Origin: Gammaproteobacteria bacterium
Lineage (GTDB): Bacteria > Pseudomonadota > Gammaproteobacteria > Burkholderiales > Nitrosomonadaceae
Length of the DNA: 64,000 nucleotides
Direction: 5' to 3'
Assembly (NCBI GenBank): GCA_015709635.1
Contig: CP054180.1
Span: 1,550,001 to 1,614,000, forward strand
Part shown: positions 26,601 through 33,970 of the stretch, one piece after another
How the letters are laid out: each line of letters begins with the position of its first letter
Numbering within the stretch: the stretch's first letter is position 1
Notes under the pieces: generated by a model
Database searches by the model: none
Told to the model about the DNA's origin: nothing
Seen by the model: only the letters and a program-made list of their open reading frames with translations
Program-made: the position numbers and the translations under genes

Positions 26601-27952
26601 CGCTTCCGGACCAGAAAGCGGCAAAAGGAAGCGTCTTCAGTTACACAGTAGATCCGTATGCATTTACCGATCCGGATGACGACGACATGCTGACCTTCAG
26701 CGCCACATTGGTTGATGGCAGTCCTTTGCCGTCATGGCTCAGTTTTGATCCGGAAGCGCTGACCTTCAGTGGTACGCCGGATTCCACCGGCCCATTGCAC
26801 GTGCTGGTGACCGCGAAAGATACCGGCAATTTGATCGCTGCGGATACTTTCGATATCGATGTGAGCGATTTGGGTGCGGTGATCAATGGCACATCGGGTA
26901 TCGACACATTGATTGGCGGTATCGGTAACGACACACTCAACGGCTTGGGCGGTAACGATGTCTTGAATGGCAATGCCGGTAATGATCGTCTGAATGGCGG
27001 TGCGGGTAACGACCGCATGACGGGTGGAACGGGTGATGATAGTTATATCGTCAATAGCGCATGGGATGTCGTGCTGGAAAACTTCGATGAAGGCGTTGAT
27101 ACCGTCCGGTCTTCCATTTCTTACACGTTGGGCGCCAATGTGGAAAATCTCCATCTGACCGGCACCGGTGTGATCGATGGAACGGGCAATGAGCTTGATA
27201 ATGATTTGATCGGCAATAGCGCCAACAATACGCTCACCGGACTGTCGGGCAATGACAAATTGGATGGCAAAGAGGGCACTGACGTGCTGATCGGTGGTAG
27301 CGGCGACGACGTCTATGTGATCGATGATGCGGGCGATTCGGTGATCGAATTCAGTGCAGAAGGAAGCGATAGAGTGAGATCGAGCATCAGTTTTTCATTA
27401 AGCGCGAACGTCGAGGATCTTGTCTTGACCGGCAATGTGGCGCTCAACGGAACCGGGAACGAGCTGAACAATCATTTAACCGGTAACAGTGCCGGGAATA
27501 TACTGCAGGGCGGAGCCGGCAATGACCGTCTCAATGGCAAAGAAGGTAATGACACGCTGATAGGCGGAAACGGTAACGATGTTTATATTTTTGGCCGGAA
27601 TTACGGTGTCGATACGCTGATCGACAGTGATGCCGCGCCGGGCAATGTCGATACCATACGATTTTTGCCCGGCATCAGCGCCGGCCAGATATGGTTTCAG
27701 CGCGTTGATAATGATTTGGAAGCCAGCATTATTGGCACGGCGGACAAAGTAGTGATCGATGATTGGTATCTCGGACCGGCCCATCACATTGAGCGGTTTA
27801 GAACTTCTGATGGCCTGACATTGCGTGATCAGCAAGTCGATGATCTGGTTAATGCGATGGCGGGTTTTGCTCCACCTGACATTGGCGAAACCATACTGCC
27901 ACTCGATTATGCACAAATCTTGGGTTCCGTGATCACATCCCATTGGATTTGA
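20663..27952 (+). CDS. Giant RTX protein with N-terminal class 3 lipase domain (2429 aa)
   Basis: Residues 1-435 are the lipase module also found in the upstream cassettes: variable tip (1-55), nucleophile motif GHSLGG with Ser136, AYLYNAPGVGG, and His222 in NNHSISLLTDAL as probable catalytic histidine. From about residue 477 come many GGxGxDxLxG-type repeats (for example GGGGDDTLKG, GNDYLEGGAGSDTY), interspersed with HCBP-related segments (DLVLTLIDTADTLTIHNYL). A CADG/cadherin-like domain lies near 1973-2069 (AFTDPDDDD, LTFSGTPDSTG), followed by more RTX blocks and a tail ending ITSHWI. Such proteins leave by a type I secretion system using an uncleaved C-terminal signal and fold on binding external calcium. 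No ABC, membrane-fusion or TolC genes are in the window. The lipase substrate is not known. Confidence 0.92.
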   Translation: MSNINEYSIQSSLAQAAYGSFSVGLIDIDKLTAKEVEMSLYQATQFAANWQVVAQYTDPVTGVSATVFETKNGGAKYLAIRGTDFEAKDLLADGILATAMPVYLNPQFTALQLKLNAWLDDPDVLQGQNFTVTGHSLGGYLAAAVKQSYAQATEAYLYNAPGVGGLLGNLADAVSSALGLNNVASDSIWNLRGSEGFPLISGLGFQLGTSISIQTEASGNNHSISLLTDALAVYSAYSQLAPNLNQEQLDKLIDAFGSTKDIGGSNGKTLESAIDALRVILLNPENGKIALSENQKTETGNRDKFYENLYGLQNSDQFKDSADKVQLTLLSDLSPGAIISKIESNDQGGLATRFALLALNPFVLEGEKIDYGAFNTNGELDLFSPDSGTGTLTSSYLVDRMTMLIRKNWFNSEDKNPLDSSVTFSSSNHSFQNINDYFEDVTSGYKISQGELSGNTPRYFFGGENPDNPAASAVEDHLYGGGGDDTLKGLEGNDYLEGGAGSDTYIVNPGDGTDTILDIDGIGAIQFGAVIAQGRSGVTDGKDWIRIGDTWMDQRNDLVYLLAAQDNGTNDLFVSFVGSADSARVRIKNWSDGKLGITLGDNAPNDAPVLDRVIVGDLKPEKPIDYDELDNIVVGAEEEADREDFLYGSAENDYIRSLGGNDEVDGKDGRDRIEGGAGEDILSGGKGDDVILGGADSDIIQGQANNDRLYAEIEYTLDAAYTLSNTQTGSGERGDLADGGAGDDTLIGNDGNDILMGGTGKDILLGLGGDDMIEGDLNVESFDRDWKVDRSTSSKDNVTTYSRKYNFGTSPAETAMVAGGDDVIASGTGKDWIFAGGGNDSVDAGADSDVVFGEAGNDTILGQDGDDVLQGDNFYKTLDASLHGNDYLSGGNGDDVLRGDGGSDYLAGGAGADVLIGDDREISLLYQGDDFLDGGDGADQLSGGGGKDTLVGGAGNDALYGGAGDDTYLGVEEGDAINDLEGNNIIMLADAGNGGTPVSALANLTGESQGSTANSSAPASNTPLGATWLGNSSVLRVSLANGGALDLHNALYGMAAQIQFDHGNNSINLETWVSENLHKAVVLNLSTITVDSGQPVVQAYGGTGADFIQGSSNDDTLKGYGGNDFLLGDAGDDLLSGGAGNDALFGQIGNDTLQGGAGADRYTGGGGADIYTFNRGDGADTITAAASEDAVGDEVQLGAGITASDLRFFALADGSLLMRIGDTQDSILFEGWFNQGPNISALRFNDHSLLNAGEISALAESILGGTSGDDNLLGTIADDRIEGNAGNDTLDGSAGDDILIGGEGTDTYLFGWMSAGNDVAVEVADGMSIIALTEGTTLADLRHERTGNDLILTLHGGGATLTLQDYFVSPHIWTIREESGAVINVTDWLTTSESNTDIAQLQADFLDTARAEWANDLLGNRYGANFGSYARIDDATYRAESVAASETKIVLQHFALLDTAADTAIIRRQSDSSENSSTMVDLINAALPDTPQTNPSSEQRFIPIAEWSRLLEELNAVGMSTDNLLPVYGNGAIIGFITGGQVLTSPLPSGLQSYWRTTTTINTQVERIQGGDSDNVIAGYKHGNGYQYNDGHGQSDNASSSEISLIDGGGGDDTLYASGKIALNNEMYYFTDSAPNIGGFLYGNTGNDTLFGNYARDTLIGGDGNDFLDGKFSQDTYVMLAGETGFDTIWDTGTQLWQMGSNGGRGDVSSHLNYTLEAKPVAQDVLRLAGINPGDIAVTSGQRVVEGVRAVRYDGDDPSDVAVLYSQTMHATIALSWAGGGVEIVLPNSTDLPGMGLERVQFGDGSVLTVSDLIALAGPALTLDPQEMSNHIAGSNENDVIYGEGGNDTLEGGSGDDILSGGAGNDTLSGGAGNDTYLFGKGSGQDTIDSDDMTAGKIDAVLFDYGIASDQVRVSRSGNDLVLTLIDTADTLTIHNYLENDGISPFAVEQIRFNEDDAVWDPEAIKIKLASNKAPELSIALPDQKAAKGSVFSYTVDPYAFTDPDDDDMLTFSATLVDGSPLPSWLSFDPEALTFSGTPDSTGPLHVLVTAKDTGNLIAADTFDIDVSDLGAVINGTSGIDTLIGGIGNDTLNGLGGNDVLNGNAGNDRLNGGAGNDRMTGGTGDDSYIVNSAWDVVLENFDEGVDTVRSSISYTLGANVENLHLTGTGVIDGTGNELDNDLIGNSANNTLTGLSGNDKLDGKEGTDVLIGGSGDDVYVIDDAGDSVIEFSAEGSDRVRSSISFSLSANVEDLVLTGNVALNGTGNELNNHLTGNSAGNILQGGAGNDRLNGKEGNDTLIGGNGNDVYIFGRNYGVDTLIDSDAAPGNVDTIRFLPGISAGQIWFQRVDNDLEASIIGTADKVVIDDWYLGPAHHIERFRTSDGLTLRDQQVDDLVNAMAGFAPPDIGETILPLDYAQILGSVITSHWI

Positions 27953-27972
27953 TGTACTCAAACCGCCGCGAT

Positions 27973-28905
27973 TCACGAAATATTTTTTGTATTGTGTAAA
28001 CACAAATCCCAATAAGCCATTCCCTCAAATCGCTTAACCAGAAAATCGACGAATGCCCGGACGCGCTGCGACAGGTGGCGGGTTTGCGGGTAGATGGCGT
28101 AGGCTGCCAGCTGCGCATAGTGGAATCCGGTTAATACTGGTATCAATGCGCCGCGTTCGATTTCCCGGTAAACGATGAAAGCCGGCAGCAATACGATGCC
28201 CAAACCGTCGACGGCGGCATCGCGAAGAAATTCACCATTGCTGGCTTTCAGGTAGGGAATAATCCGGGTTTTGATCAATGGTCCTGCAGCATCATAGACC
28301 TTCCAATTGTCGCTATCGCTGATCAAGTTGTATACCAAGCAGCGATGCTTGATGAGTTCTTCCGGTGTTTGCGGCGTGCCCATGCGCTCGAGATACGCCG
28401 GGCTGGCGCACATGACGGCTTGGATCGGCGCAAGACGGCGCGCGATCAGGTTGGAATCGGGCAAGCTGGCGATGCGGATGGCGAGGTCAAAGCCATCGGC
28501 CAGTAAATCCACTTGGCGGTCGTTAAAATCCAGATCGAATTCGATTTCGGGGTGGGTTTGCAAGAACTCATTGATGGCGGGGCCCAGGTGCATCAAGCCA
28601 AAACTCAGCGGTACCGCCACCTTCAAGCTACCCTTTAACGCACCATGAAATTGCGATGTAGCGTGCTCGGCTTCGAGAATATCGGCCAGAATGCGCACCG
28701 ATTGCTGATAAAACGCGCGCCCGCTATCGGTCAGATTCATTTGCCGGGTGGTGCGATGAAATAATTCAACACCCAGGTGTTCTTCGAGTTCCTTCAAACG
28801 CCGGCTGACGACGGATTTTGCCACGTCCATGCGATCCGCAGCCGCACTTATGCTGCCCGCTTCCACGACGCGCACGAACGCATTCATATTTTCAAATCGA
28901 TCCAT
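27973..28905 (-). CDS. LysR-family transcriptional regulator (310 aa)
   Basis: The N-terminal winged helix-turn-helix of the LysR family occupies residues 1-60 (MNAFVRVVEAGSISAAADRM, VVSRRLKELEEHLGVELFHR), followed by a substrate-binding domain with LKVAVPLSFG and NLIARRLAPIQAV. Its length is usual for the family. It is divergent from the pirin gene (130-bp spacer), the standard layout for a LysR regulator and its target, and it converges on the RTX gene with only 20 bp between. It resembles YhaJ-like regulators next to yhaK/pirin genes; the inducer cannot be told. Confidence 0.9.
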   Translation of the reverse strand: MDRFENMNAFVRVVEAGSISAAADRMDVAKSVVSRRLKELEEHLGVELFHRTTRQMNLTDSGRAFYQQSVRILADILEAEHATSQFHGALKGSLKVAVPLSFGLMHLGPAINEFLQTHPEIEFDLDFNDRQVDLLADGFDLAIRIASLPDSNLIARRLAPIQAVMCASPAYLERMGTPQTPEELIKHRCLVYNLISDSDNWKVYDAAGPLIKTRIIPYLKASNGEFLRDAAVDGLGIVLLPAFIVYREIERGALIPVLTGFHYAQLAAYAIYPQTRHLSQRVRAFVDFLVKRFEGMAYWDLCLHNTKNIS

Positions 28906-29035
28906 AGATTCCTTTCATTGTTGCGAATATCGGAACAGTTATTTTCATTAAATGCTCTTTATTCTGATTATAACAACGATGATAATGCTCCCTGTCAATC
29001 GATCACAACGATGAATCACAACAAAGGAGAAAATC
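28906..29035. promoter_or_regulatory. Divergent LysR/pirin promoter region
   Basis: This 130-bp AT-rich spacer contains an imperfect dyad ATTAT-N10-ATAAT (28967-28986), near the size of LysR half-site spacing, and the pirin ribosome-binding site AAGGAG shortly before ATG. The dyad is a candidate operator only. Confidence 0.3.
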
Positions 29036-29899
29036 ATGGATACAGCAGTGAATTCTGTACGAATAATCCCGGCAGTGGCCGTGCCGGAAGGCGCCGGAGT
29101 GACCGTGTACCGTACGATCGGTACACCGGTGTTGCGCGATTACGATCCGTTTTTGTTGCTGGATCATATCAGTAGCGATAAGCCGGAAGATTACATGGCG
29201 GGCTTTCCGTCCCATCCGCACCGCGGATTTACTACGTTTACCTATATGATCGACGGCCATATGGAGCATCAGGACAACATGGGCAATAGCGGTGATTTGG
29301 GACCCGGTTCCGCGCAATGGATGAAAGCCGCCAGTGGCATTATTCATTCGGAAATGCCGAAGCAGAAGAATGGCTTGATGCGCGGATTCCAACTGTGGAT
29401 CAACCTGCCTGCGGCGCATAAGATGGATCACCCGGAATATCAGGAATATCCTGCGGAAGCTTTTCCTGTGGTGAAAACGCAGGATTATGCGGTGAAAGTT
29501 TTAATCGGCCGCTTTGCCGATACGAATGCGCCGATTACGGATGATCTGACCGGGGTGTCTTATTATGATGTGCAGGTGCAACCCGGCAAACATTTTCAAC
29601 ACCGCCTCCCGGCCGGGAATAATAGCTTCCTGTATGTCTTTGAAGGCAACGGACAATTGAGTGAGCAGCGCGTGCCGCTGCATTCGTGGGCGCCACTGGG
29701 TACGGATGATGGCTCGTTTGATTTCGCTGCCGGAAAAAAGGGGGCGCGCCTGTTGGTTGTCAGTGGCAGGCCGATTGGCGAAACGGTGGCGCGGTATGGT
29801 CCGTTTGTCATGAATACCCGGGAACAAATCGATCAGGCGATGCAAGATTTCCAGTCCAACAATTTTGTACGTGATCGTGCATGGATTAAACGCAATTAA
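29036..29899 (+). CDS. Pirin family protein (287 aa)
   Basis: Bicupin protein of the pirin family. The metal site is complete: HPHRGFTT supplies two histidines (residues 62 and 64), and IIHSEMP the third histidine and the glutamate. The C-terminal pirin domain follows (YYDVQVQPG, SGRPIGETVARYGPFVMN). Pirins bind iron; bacterial members include quercetin 2,3-dioxygenase-like enzymes and redox sensors, but the substrate cannot be assigned. A good AAGGAGA ribosome-binding site precedes ATG. It is followed after 23 bp by a doxX-like gene, suggesting one transcript controlled by the divergent LysR regulator. Confidence 0.92.
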   Translation: MDTAVNSVRIIPAVAVPEGAGVTVYRTIGTPVLRDYDPFLLLDHISSDKPEDYMAGFPSHPHRGFTTFTYMIDGHMEHQDNMGNSGDLGPGSAQWMKAASGIIHSEMPKQKNGLMRGFQLWINLPAAHKMDHPEYQEYPAEAFPVVKTQDYAVKVLIGRFADTNAPITDDLTGVSYYDVQVQPGKHFQHRLPAGNNSFLYVFEGNGQLSEQRVPLHSWAPLGTDDGSFDFAAGKKGARLLVVSGRPIGETVARYGPFVMNTREQIDQAMQDFQSNNFVRDRAWIKRN

Positions 29900-29922
29900 T
29901 AAAACTTTTTAAGGAGATCATC

Positions 29923-30303
29923 ATGGAAAAAATCAGTCAATTCGTTGCACGTGTATTTTTGGGGCAAATTTTCTTACTGTCCGGCTTTTTCAAAATCGGC
30001 GGTTATGAAGGCACGCAGGGTTATATGGAAGCGATGGGTGTACCGGGCATGCTATTACCACTGGTGATAGCGCTTGAGATAGGGGGTGGTCTGGCGATTA
30101 TCGCCGGATGGCAAACCCGCTTAGTGTCGGCAGTACTGGCTGTATTTACACTGGTTGCCGCGGCGATTTTTCACAACAATCTTGCCGATCAGATACAAAT
30201 GATCATGTTCATGAAGAACATTGCCATTACCGGCGGATTCATTCTGTTGGCGGTTCATGGCGCGGGCGGTTACAGCTTGGATGAGCGCCGTAGCAAATCA
30301 TAA
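29923..30303 (+). CDS. DoxX family membrane protein (126 aa)
   Basis: Small protein with four predicted membrane segments, typical of the DoxX family: ARVFLGQIFLLSGFFKIGG, then PLVIALEIGGGLAIIAGW, VSAVLAVFTLVAAAIFHN, MFMKNIAITGGFILLAVHG. The function of most family members is poorly known; some are linked to redox or sulphur metabolism and stress. The AAGGAGATCATC ribosome-binding site lies directly before ATG. It is co-transcribed with the pirin gene and followed by a strong terminator. Confidence 0.88.
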   Translation: MEKISQFVARVFLGQIFLLSGFFKIGGYEGTQGYMEAMGVPGMLLPLVIALEIGGGLAIIAGWQTRLVSAVLAVFTLVAAAIFHNNLADQIQMIMFMKNIAITGGFILLAVHGAGGYSLDERRSKS

Positions 30304-30334
30304 TAAAAGAGCGATAATCCGCATTGATTTTTAG

Positions 30335-30359
30335 CCCGGTTGCTTGCAACCGGGTTTTT
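30335..30359 (+). terminator. Rho-independent terminator after the pirin-doxX unit
   Basis: A perfect 8-bp stem CCCGGTTG / CAACCGGG with a CTTG tetraloop is followed by TTTTT. It lies 31 bp after the doxX stop. Confidence 0.92.
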
Positions 30360-30476
30360 CATGGGTTATTGCTTGTATCGTGCCGCATAACCGACTAAAC
30401 TTGGTTGCGATGAGCGGTTCAGCCGGTTTTTGGCGACAGAATTTTCTAATTTGGAATCTCCCGCAGGGAAGCGAAA

Positions 30477-30854
30477 TTGCACAGTAAACGCCCCAAGCAT
30501 CTGAATCTTTTAAAAATCACGCAACCGATACCGGCGGTGGTGTCGATCCTGCACCGCATCAGCGGCGCCTTGTTGTTTTTCCCCGGCATTCCTTTATTGC
30601 TCTACAGTCTGCACTTGCTGTTGCAATCGCAACAGGATTTTGAAGTGCTGCAAAATTGTTTGCGCGATCCGCTGGTTAAAGCCGCATTGTTGCTGGCGTT
30701 ATGGTTCTTTTTGCACCATTTGTGCGCCGGTATCCGTCATCTTTTTCTGGACTTGCACATCGGCGTCATGTTGCCGCAAGCGCGCGCCAGCAGCAAGCTG
30801 GTGTTGGTTGCCGGATTTCTATTGACAGTTTTGGCGGGAGTGCTGTTATGGTAA
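30477..30854 (+). CDS. sdhC: Succinate dehydrogenase cytochrome b556 subunit
   Basis: Membrane subunit of complex II that binds haem b and quinone with SdhD. The family signature RPKHLNLL...VVSILHRISGALLFF is present, followed by three membrane segments and HHLCAGIRHLFLDLH with the haem-ligand histidine. The start is TTG at 30477 behind AGGGAAG; no ATG fits the conserved N-terminus. The end overlaps sdhD by 7 bp. Confidence 0.93.
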   Translation: MHSKRPKHLNLLKITQPIPAVVSILHRISGALLFFPGIPLLLYSLHLLLQSQQDFEVLQNCLRDPLVKAALLLALWFFLHHLCAGIRHLFLDLHIGVMLPQARASSKLVLVAGFLLTVLAGVLLW

Positions 30855-31201
30855 AACCTTCGAAGCTGGCGGTAACCGGTGCGCATTACGGTTTGAAAGA
30901 CTGGCTGGCGCAGCGCGTCACTGCGGTGCTGATGGCGGTTTATCTCATCGTAATGGCGAGTGTTTTGTTCGTGGCGGCGCCGCAGGATTATGCCGCGTGG
31001 AAAACCTTATTCGGGCAACATTGGTTGCGCATTGCGACGCTGGTGTTTTTCATTTGCTTGTTCTGGCACGCTTGGATCGGCATGCGCAATATCCTGATGG
31101 ATTATGTGCATGCGATGGCGCTGCGGCTAACCGCGCAAATCGCGGTGATTGCCGCGCTGCTGTTTTATCTGGTGTGGGCGGCGGACATTTTATGGGGTTG
31201 A
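30848..31201 (+). CDS. sdhD: Succinate dehydrogenase membrane anchor subunit
   Basis: This 117-residue hydrophobic protein starts VKPSKLAVTGAHYGLKDWLAQRVTAVLM, a typical SdhD beginning. HAWIGMRNILMDYVH contains the haem or quinone site residues, and three membrane segments are predicted. The start at 30848 overlaps the sdhC stop, and the stop at 31201 is 1 bp from the sdhA start. With SdhC it anchors the dehydrogenase to the inner membrane. Confidence 0.93.
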   Translation: MVKPSKLAVTGAHYGLKDWLAQRVTAVLMAVYLIVMASVLFVAAPQDYAAWKTLFGQHWLRIATLVFFICLFWHAWIGMRNILMDYVHAMALRLTAQIAVIAALLFYLVWAADILWG

Positions 31202-31202
31202 T

Positions 31203-32966
31203 GTGGCAATAACCAAAAGAAAATTCGATGTGGTCATCGTCGGCGCAGGGGGCGCCGGCATGCGCGCGGCGTTGCAACTGTCCGAAGCGGGTTTGAAAGT
31301 GGCCGTGCTGTCCAAGGTCTTCCCCACGCGTTCGCACACGGTGTCGGCGCAAGGCGGCATAGCCGCGGCGCTGGGTAACGTGACCGAAGACAATTGGCAC
31401 TGGCATATGTACGACACCGTCAAAGGCTCGGATTACCTTGGCGATCAGGATGCCATCGAGTTCATGTGCCGTCACGCCAACGAAGTGGTGTACGAATTGG
31501 AACATTTCGGTATGCCGTTCGACCGCCTGGAAAATGGCAAGATTTACCAGCGGCCGTTCGGCGGGCAATCGCAAAATTTCGGCGGTGCGCAGGCCACGCG
31601 CTCGTGCGCGGCGGCGGATCGCACCGGACATGCATTGCTGCATACGCTGTATCAACGCAATGTCAGTGCCAATACGCAGTTTTTCGTTGAATGGATGGCG
31701 CTGGATCTGCTGCGTGATGAGCAAGGCGATGTGCTCGGTGTCACTGCGCTGGAGATGGAAACCGGCGAGGTATCGATCCTGCAAGCACGCGCGACGTTAT
31801 TCGCCACCGGCGGCGGCGGGCGGATTTTTCAGGCCAGCACCAATGCGCTGATCAACACCGGCGATGGATTGGGCATGGCGGCGCGCGCCGGGATTCCGCT
31901 GGAGGATATGGAATTCTGGCAGTTTCACCCGACCGGTGTGTACGGTGTCGGCGTATTGATCAGCGAAGCGGTGCGCGGCGAGGGCGGTTATTTGCTGAAC
32001 CGTAACGGCGAGCGCTTCATGGAGCGCTACGCACCGAATGCCAAGGATCTGGCGAGCCGTGACGTAGTGTCGCGCGCGATGACGACGGAAATGAAGGATG
32101 GTCGTGGTTGCGGTGACGAAAGTGATCATTTGCTGCTGAAATTGGATCACTTGGGTGCGGAAATCATCAAAACCCGCTTGCCGGGGATTCGTGAACTGGC
32201 AATGAAATTCGCCCATGTCGATCCGATCAGCGAACCGATTCCGGTAGTTCCGACGGTGCATTACATGATGGGCGGCATTCCGACCAATTATTTCGGTCAA
32301 GTGGTGGCGCCGTATAAAACCGGTCCGGAAGAGGTCGTATCCGGATTCTACGCCGTCGGCGAGTGTGCCTGCGTATCGGTGCACGGCGCCAATCGCCTGG
32401 GCACCAATTCGCTGCTCGATCTCGTCGTCTTCGGTCGTGCCGCTGCCGATCAAATTATTGAAGACTTGAAAACTCATCCGCATCATAAACCGTTGCCGGA
32501 AAATGCCGCCGACAAAACCTTGGCGCGGCTGGCGCGTCTGGAAAATCAGAAAGACGGCGAGAGTGTCGCGCAAGTCCATACAGCACTGGCGAAAACCATG
32601 CAAACCTACTGCGGCGTGTTCCGTTTCGAGGACATGCTGATGAAAGGGGTGGAAAAAATCCTGGAAGTGAGCAAACGGGTGGAACAAACGGAAATCAAGG
32701 ATAAAAGCAAAGTGTTCAATACCGCCCGGATCGAAGCGCTGGAATTGGATAATCTGAAAGAAGTCGCCATCGCCACCATGATTTCCGCCGAAGCCCGCCG
32801 CGAAAGCCGCGGTGCGCATGCCCGCGACGATTTCCCCGAGCGCGACGACGTCAAATGGTTAAAACACACGTTGTTTTTCAGCGAAGGCAACCGCCTGGAT
32901 TACAAACCGGTACGGCTGAAACCGTTGACAGTGGAGTCATTTCCACCGAAAGCCAGGACGTATTGA
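31203..32966 (+). CDS. sdhA: Succinate dehydrogenase flavoprotein subunit (587 aa)
   Basis: Catalytic subunit oxidising succinate to fumarate in the TCA cycle and respiratory chain. FAD-binding motif VVIVGAGGAGMRAAL; FPTRSHTVSAQGGI includes the histidine that covalently binds FAD; FHPTGVYGVGVLISEAVRGEGG and the C-terminal ARRESRGAHARDDFPERDD region are typical. The start is GTG at 31203, giving the usual family length; an upstream in-frame ATG inside sdhD is unlikely. sdhB, which normally follows, is absent: the next gene is convergent and unrelated. Confidence 0.95.
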   Translation: MAITKRKFDVVIVGAGGAGMRAALQLSEAGLKVAVLSKVFPTRSHTVSAQGGIAAALGNVTEDNWHWHMYDTVKGSDYLGDQDAIEFMCRHANEVVYELEHFGMPFDRLENGKIYQRPFGGQSQNFGGAQATRSCAAADRTGHALLHTLYQRNVSANTQFFVEWMALDLLRDEQGDVLGVTALEMETGEVSILQARATLFATGGGGRIFQASTNALINTGDGLGMAARAGIPLEDMEFWQFHPTGVYGVGVLISEAVRGEGGYLLNRNGERFMERYAPNAKDLASRDVVSRAMTTEMKDGRGCGDESDHLLLKLDHLGAEIIKTRLPGIRELAMKFAHVDPISEPIPVVPTVHYMMGGIPTNYFGQVVAPYKTGPEEVVSGFYAVGECACVSVHGANRLGTNSLLDLVVFGRAAADQIIEDLKTHPHHKPLPENAADKTLARLARLENQKDGESVAQVHTALAKTMQTYCGVFRFEDMLMKGVEKILEVSKRVEQTEIKDKSKVFNTARIEALELDNLKEVAIATMISAEARRESRGAHARDDFPERDDVKWLKHTLFFSEGNRLDYKPVRLKPLTVESFPPKARTY

Positions 32967-32984
32967 GAGTTTGAACGTATGACC

Positions 32985-33821
32985 TTAGCGCACGATCAGC
33001 GCGCTGGGGTGCTGGATCAGCAGGGTATAAGAATCTTTGTTGCGCGCCACCCAGCCGCGGATTTCCAGTTTTTTTCCTACGTAGGTTGCAAGATCGGGGA
33101 ATAGTTTGAGATTGCTGTTGGCGACGCGGATGTCGATTTTGTCGTTGAAGAGCAGACGGGTGTATTTGCGGCTTTTTCTAATTGCCACCGGGGTTCCGGT
33201 GAATCGTTGCCAGCCTTTGGTGTGATTGGCGATTTGGGTGATTGGATGGGATTGGTATTCCGGCATGGACCAGATGCCCAATCCCGATTGTTCGGCCTGT
33301 TGTTGCGCCTGAATGAGCTTGTCGCTATAGCGGCCGTTCGGCGGGATGATGCTGACCGCAGCCAGGCCGTTTTGCAGCAGCGCTAAATTCACGTGTTCGC
33401 CATTGGACAGGAATACATGCGCTAGCAGGCGGTTATATTTGTCGCGCTTGACCTGATCAAATTCCAGATAAACCGGCTTATTCCGCAATTTATTTTGTAA
33501 CCATTTTTTTGCAGCGGTGCCGCCGGGTTCTTCCGAACGGAGACGGCTCTCGATCTCCGGCGTATTGATTCCCAGCAGCCGGATATGCTTGCCGTTTTCC
33601 AATATGATGGTGTCTCCATCGTATACGTGATCGACTTGGTATAATTGGCGGCTGGGCTGGCCGGTGATCGGGATCTGCCGGGAACCGGTTTGCGGGGTGT
33701 CGGAATAAGTGACACGGCCGCGTTCATCGACATTGCGATAAATCTCACCCGCCAGCGATAGTGAAGCAGCAAAACAGAGAATCAGGTAACAGATCAGATA
33801 GAGCAGTTTTCTGCGGAACAT
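32985..33821 (-). CDS. Secreted SNase-like nuclease with N-terminal DUF4124 region (278 aa)
   Basis: A signal peptide (LLYLICYLILCFAASLSLA) precedes a DUF4124 segment (GEIYRNVDERGRVTYSD), then a staphylococcal nuclease fold: VYDGDTIILENGKHIRLLGI, NTPEIE, and YNRLLAHVFLSNGEHVN with the conserved R in DKYNRLLA. The C-terminal domain after about residue 190 (WQRFTGTPVAIRKS, LEIRGWVARN) resembles an OB-fold nucleic-acid-binding region. The start at 33821 is the first that gives a clean signal peptide. A miniature element lies 7 bp upstream and the frame stays open through it to 34034, so native expression signals were probably displaced. Confidence 0.82.
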   Translation of the reverse strand: MFRRKLLYLICYLILCFAASLSLAGEIYRNVDERGRVTYSDTPQTGSRQIPITGQPSRQLYQVDHVYDGDTIILENGKHIRLLGINTPEIESRLRSEEPGGTAAKKWLQNKLRNKPVYLEFDQVKRDKYNRLLAHVFLSNGEHVNLALLQNGLAAVSIIPPNGRYSDKLIQAQQQAEQSGLGIWSMPEYQSHPITQIANHTKGWQRFTGTPVAIRKSRKYTRLLFNDKIDIRVANSNLKLFPDLATYVGKKLEIRGWVARNKDSYTLLIQHPSALIVR

Positions 33822-33828
33822 AACGCTA

Positions 33829-33970
33829 AGGAAGCTCTGAAAAACTACTACGCTCGGCCATGCTGCGTTGAAATCAGGTTCAAAATGCTCATTTATCACT
33901 TGTAAACTGCGCTTTTTCACCTGATTTCGCCTTGCCTGGCCATCGCTCGCTACCTTTTTCAGAGCCTCCT
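33829..33970. repeat. 142-bp miniature inverted-repeat element next to the nuclease start
   Basis: The ends are imperfect inverted repeats: AGGAAGCTCTGAAAAA on the left, and the complement AGGAGGCTCTGAAAAA on the right. The interior is non-repetitive with ATCAGGT / ACCTGAT arms. TA precedes the left end and TG follows the right, close to a TA duplication. It has similar length and logic to the three elements at 40343, 49202 and 50986 but different terminal sequence. Confidence 0.65.

Noticed and set aside
20169..27952. Small gene plus lipase as a lipase-foldase (Lif) pair
   Set aside because: Lif foldases are about 340 residues with a different helical motif; the small proteins here are 145-165 residues with two cysteines and no Lif motif.
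1..27952. Type VI secretion lipase (Tle/Tli) cluster
   Set aside because: No VgrG, Hcp, PAAR or DUF4123 genes are present, and the full-length lipase carries RTX repeats that point to type I secretion. The immunity idea itself remains open.
31797..32819. 340-codon minus-strand frame opposite sdhA
   Set aside because: It is a shadow of sdhA with low-complexity His/Phe-rich sequence and no start context.
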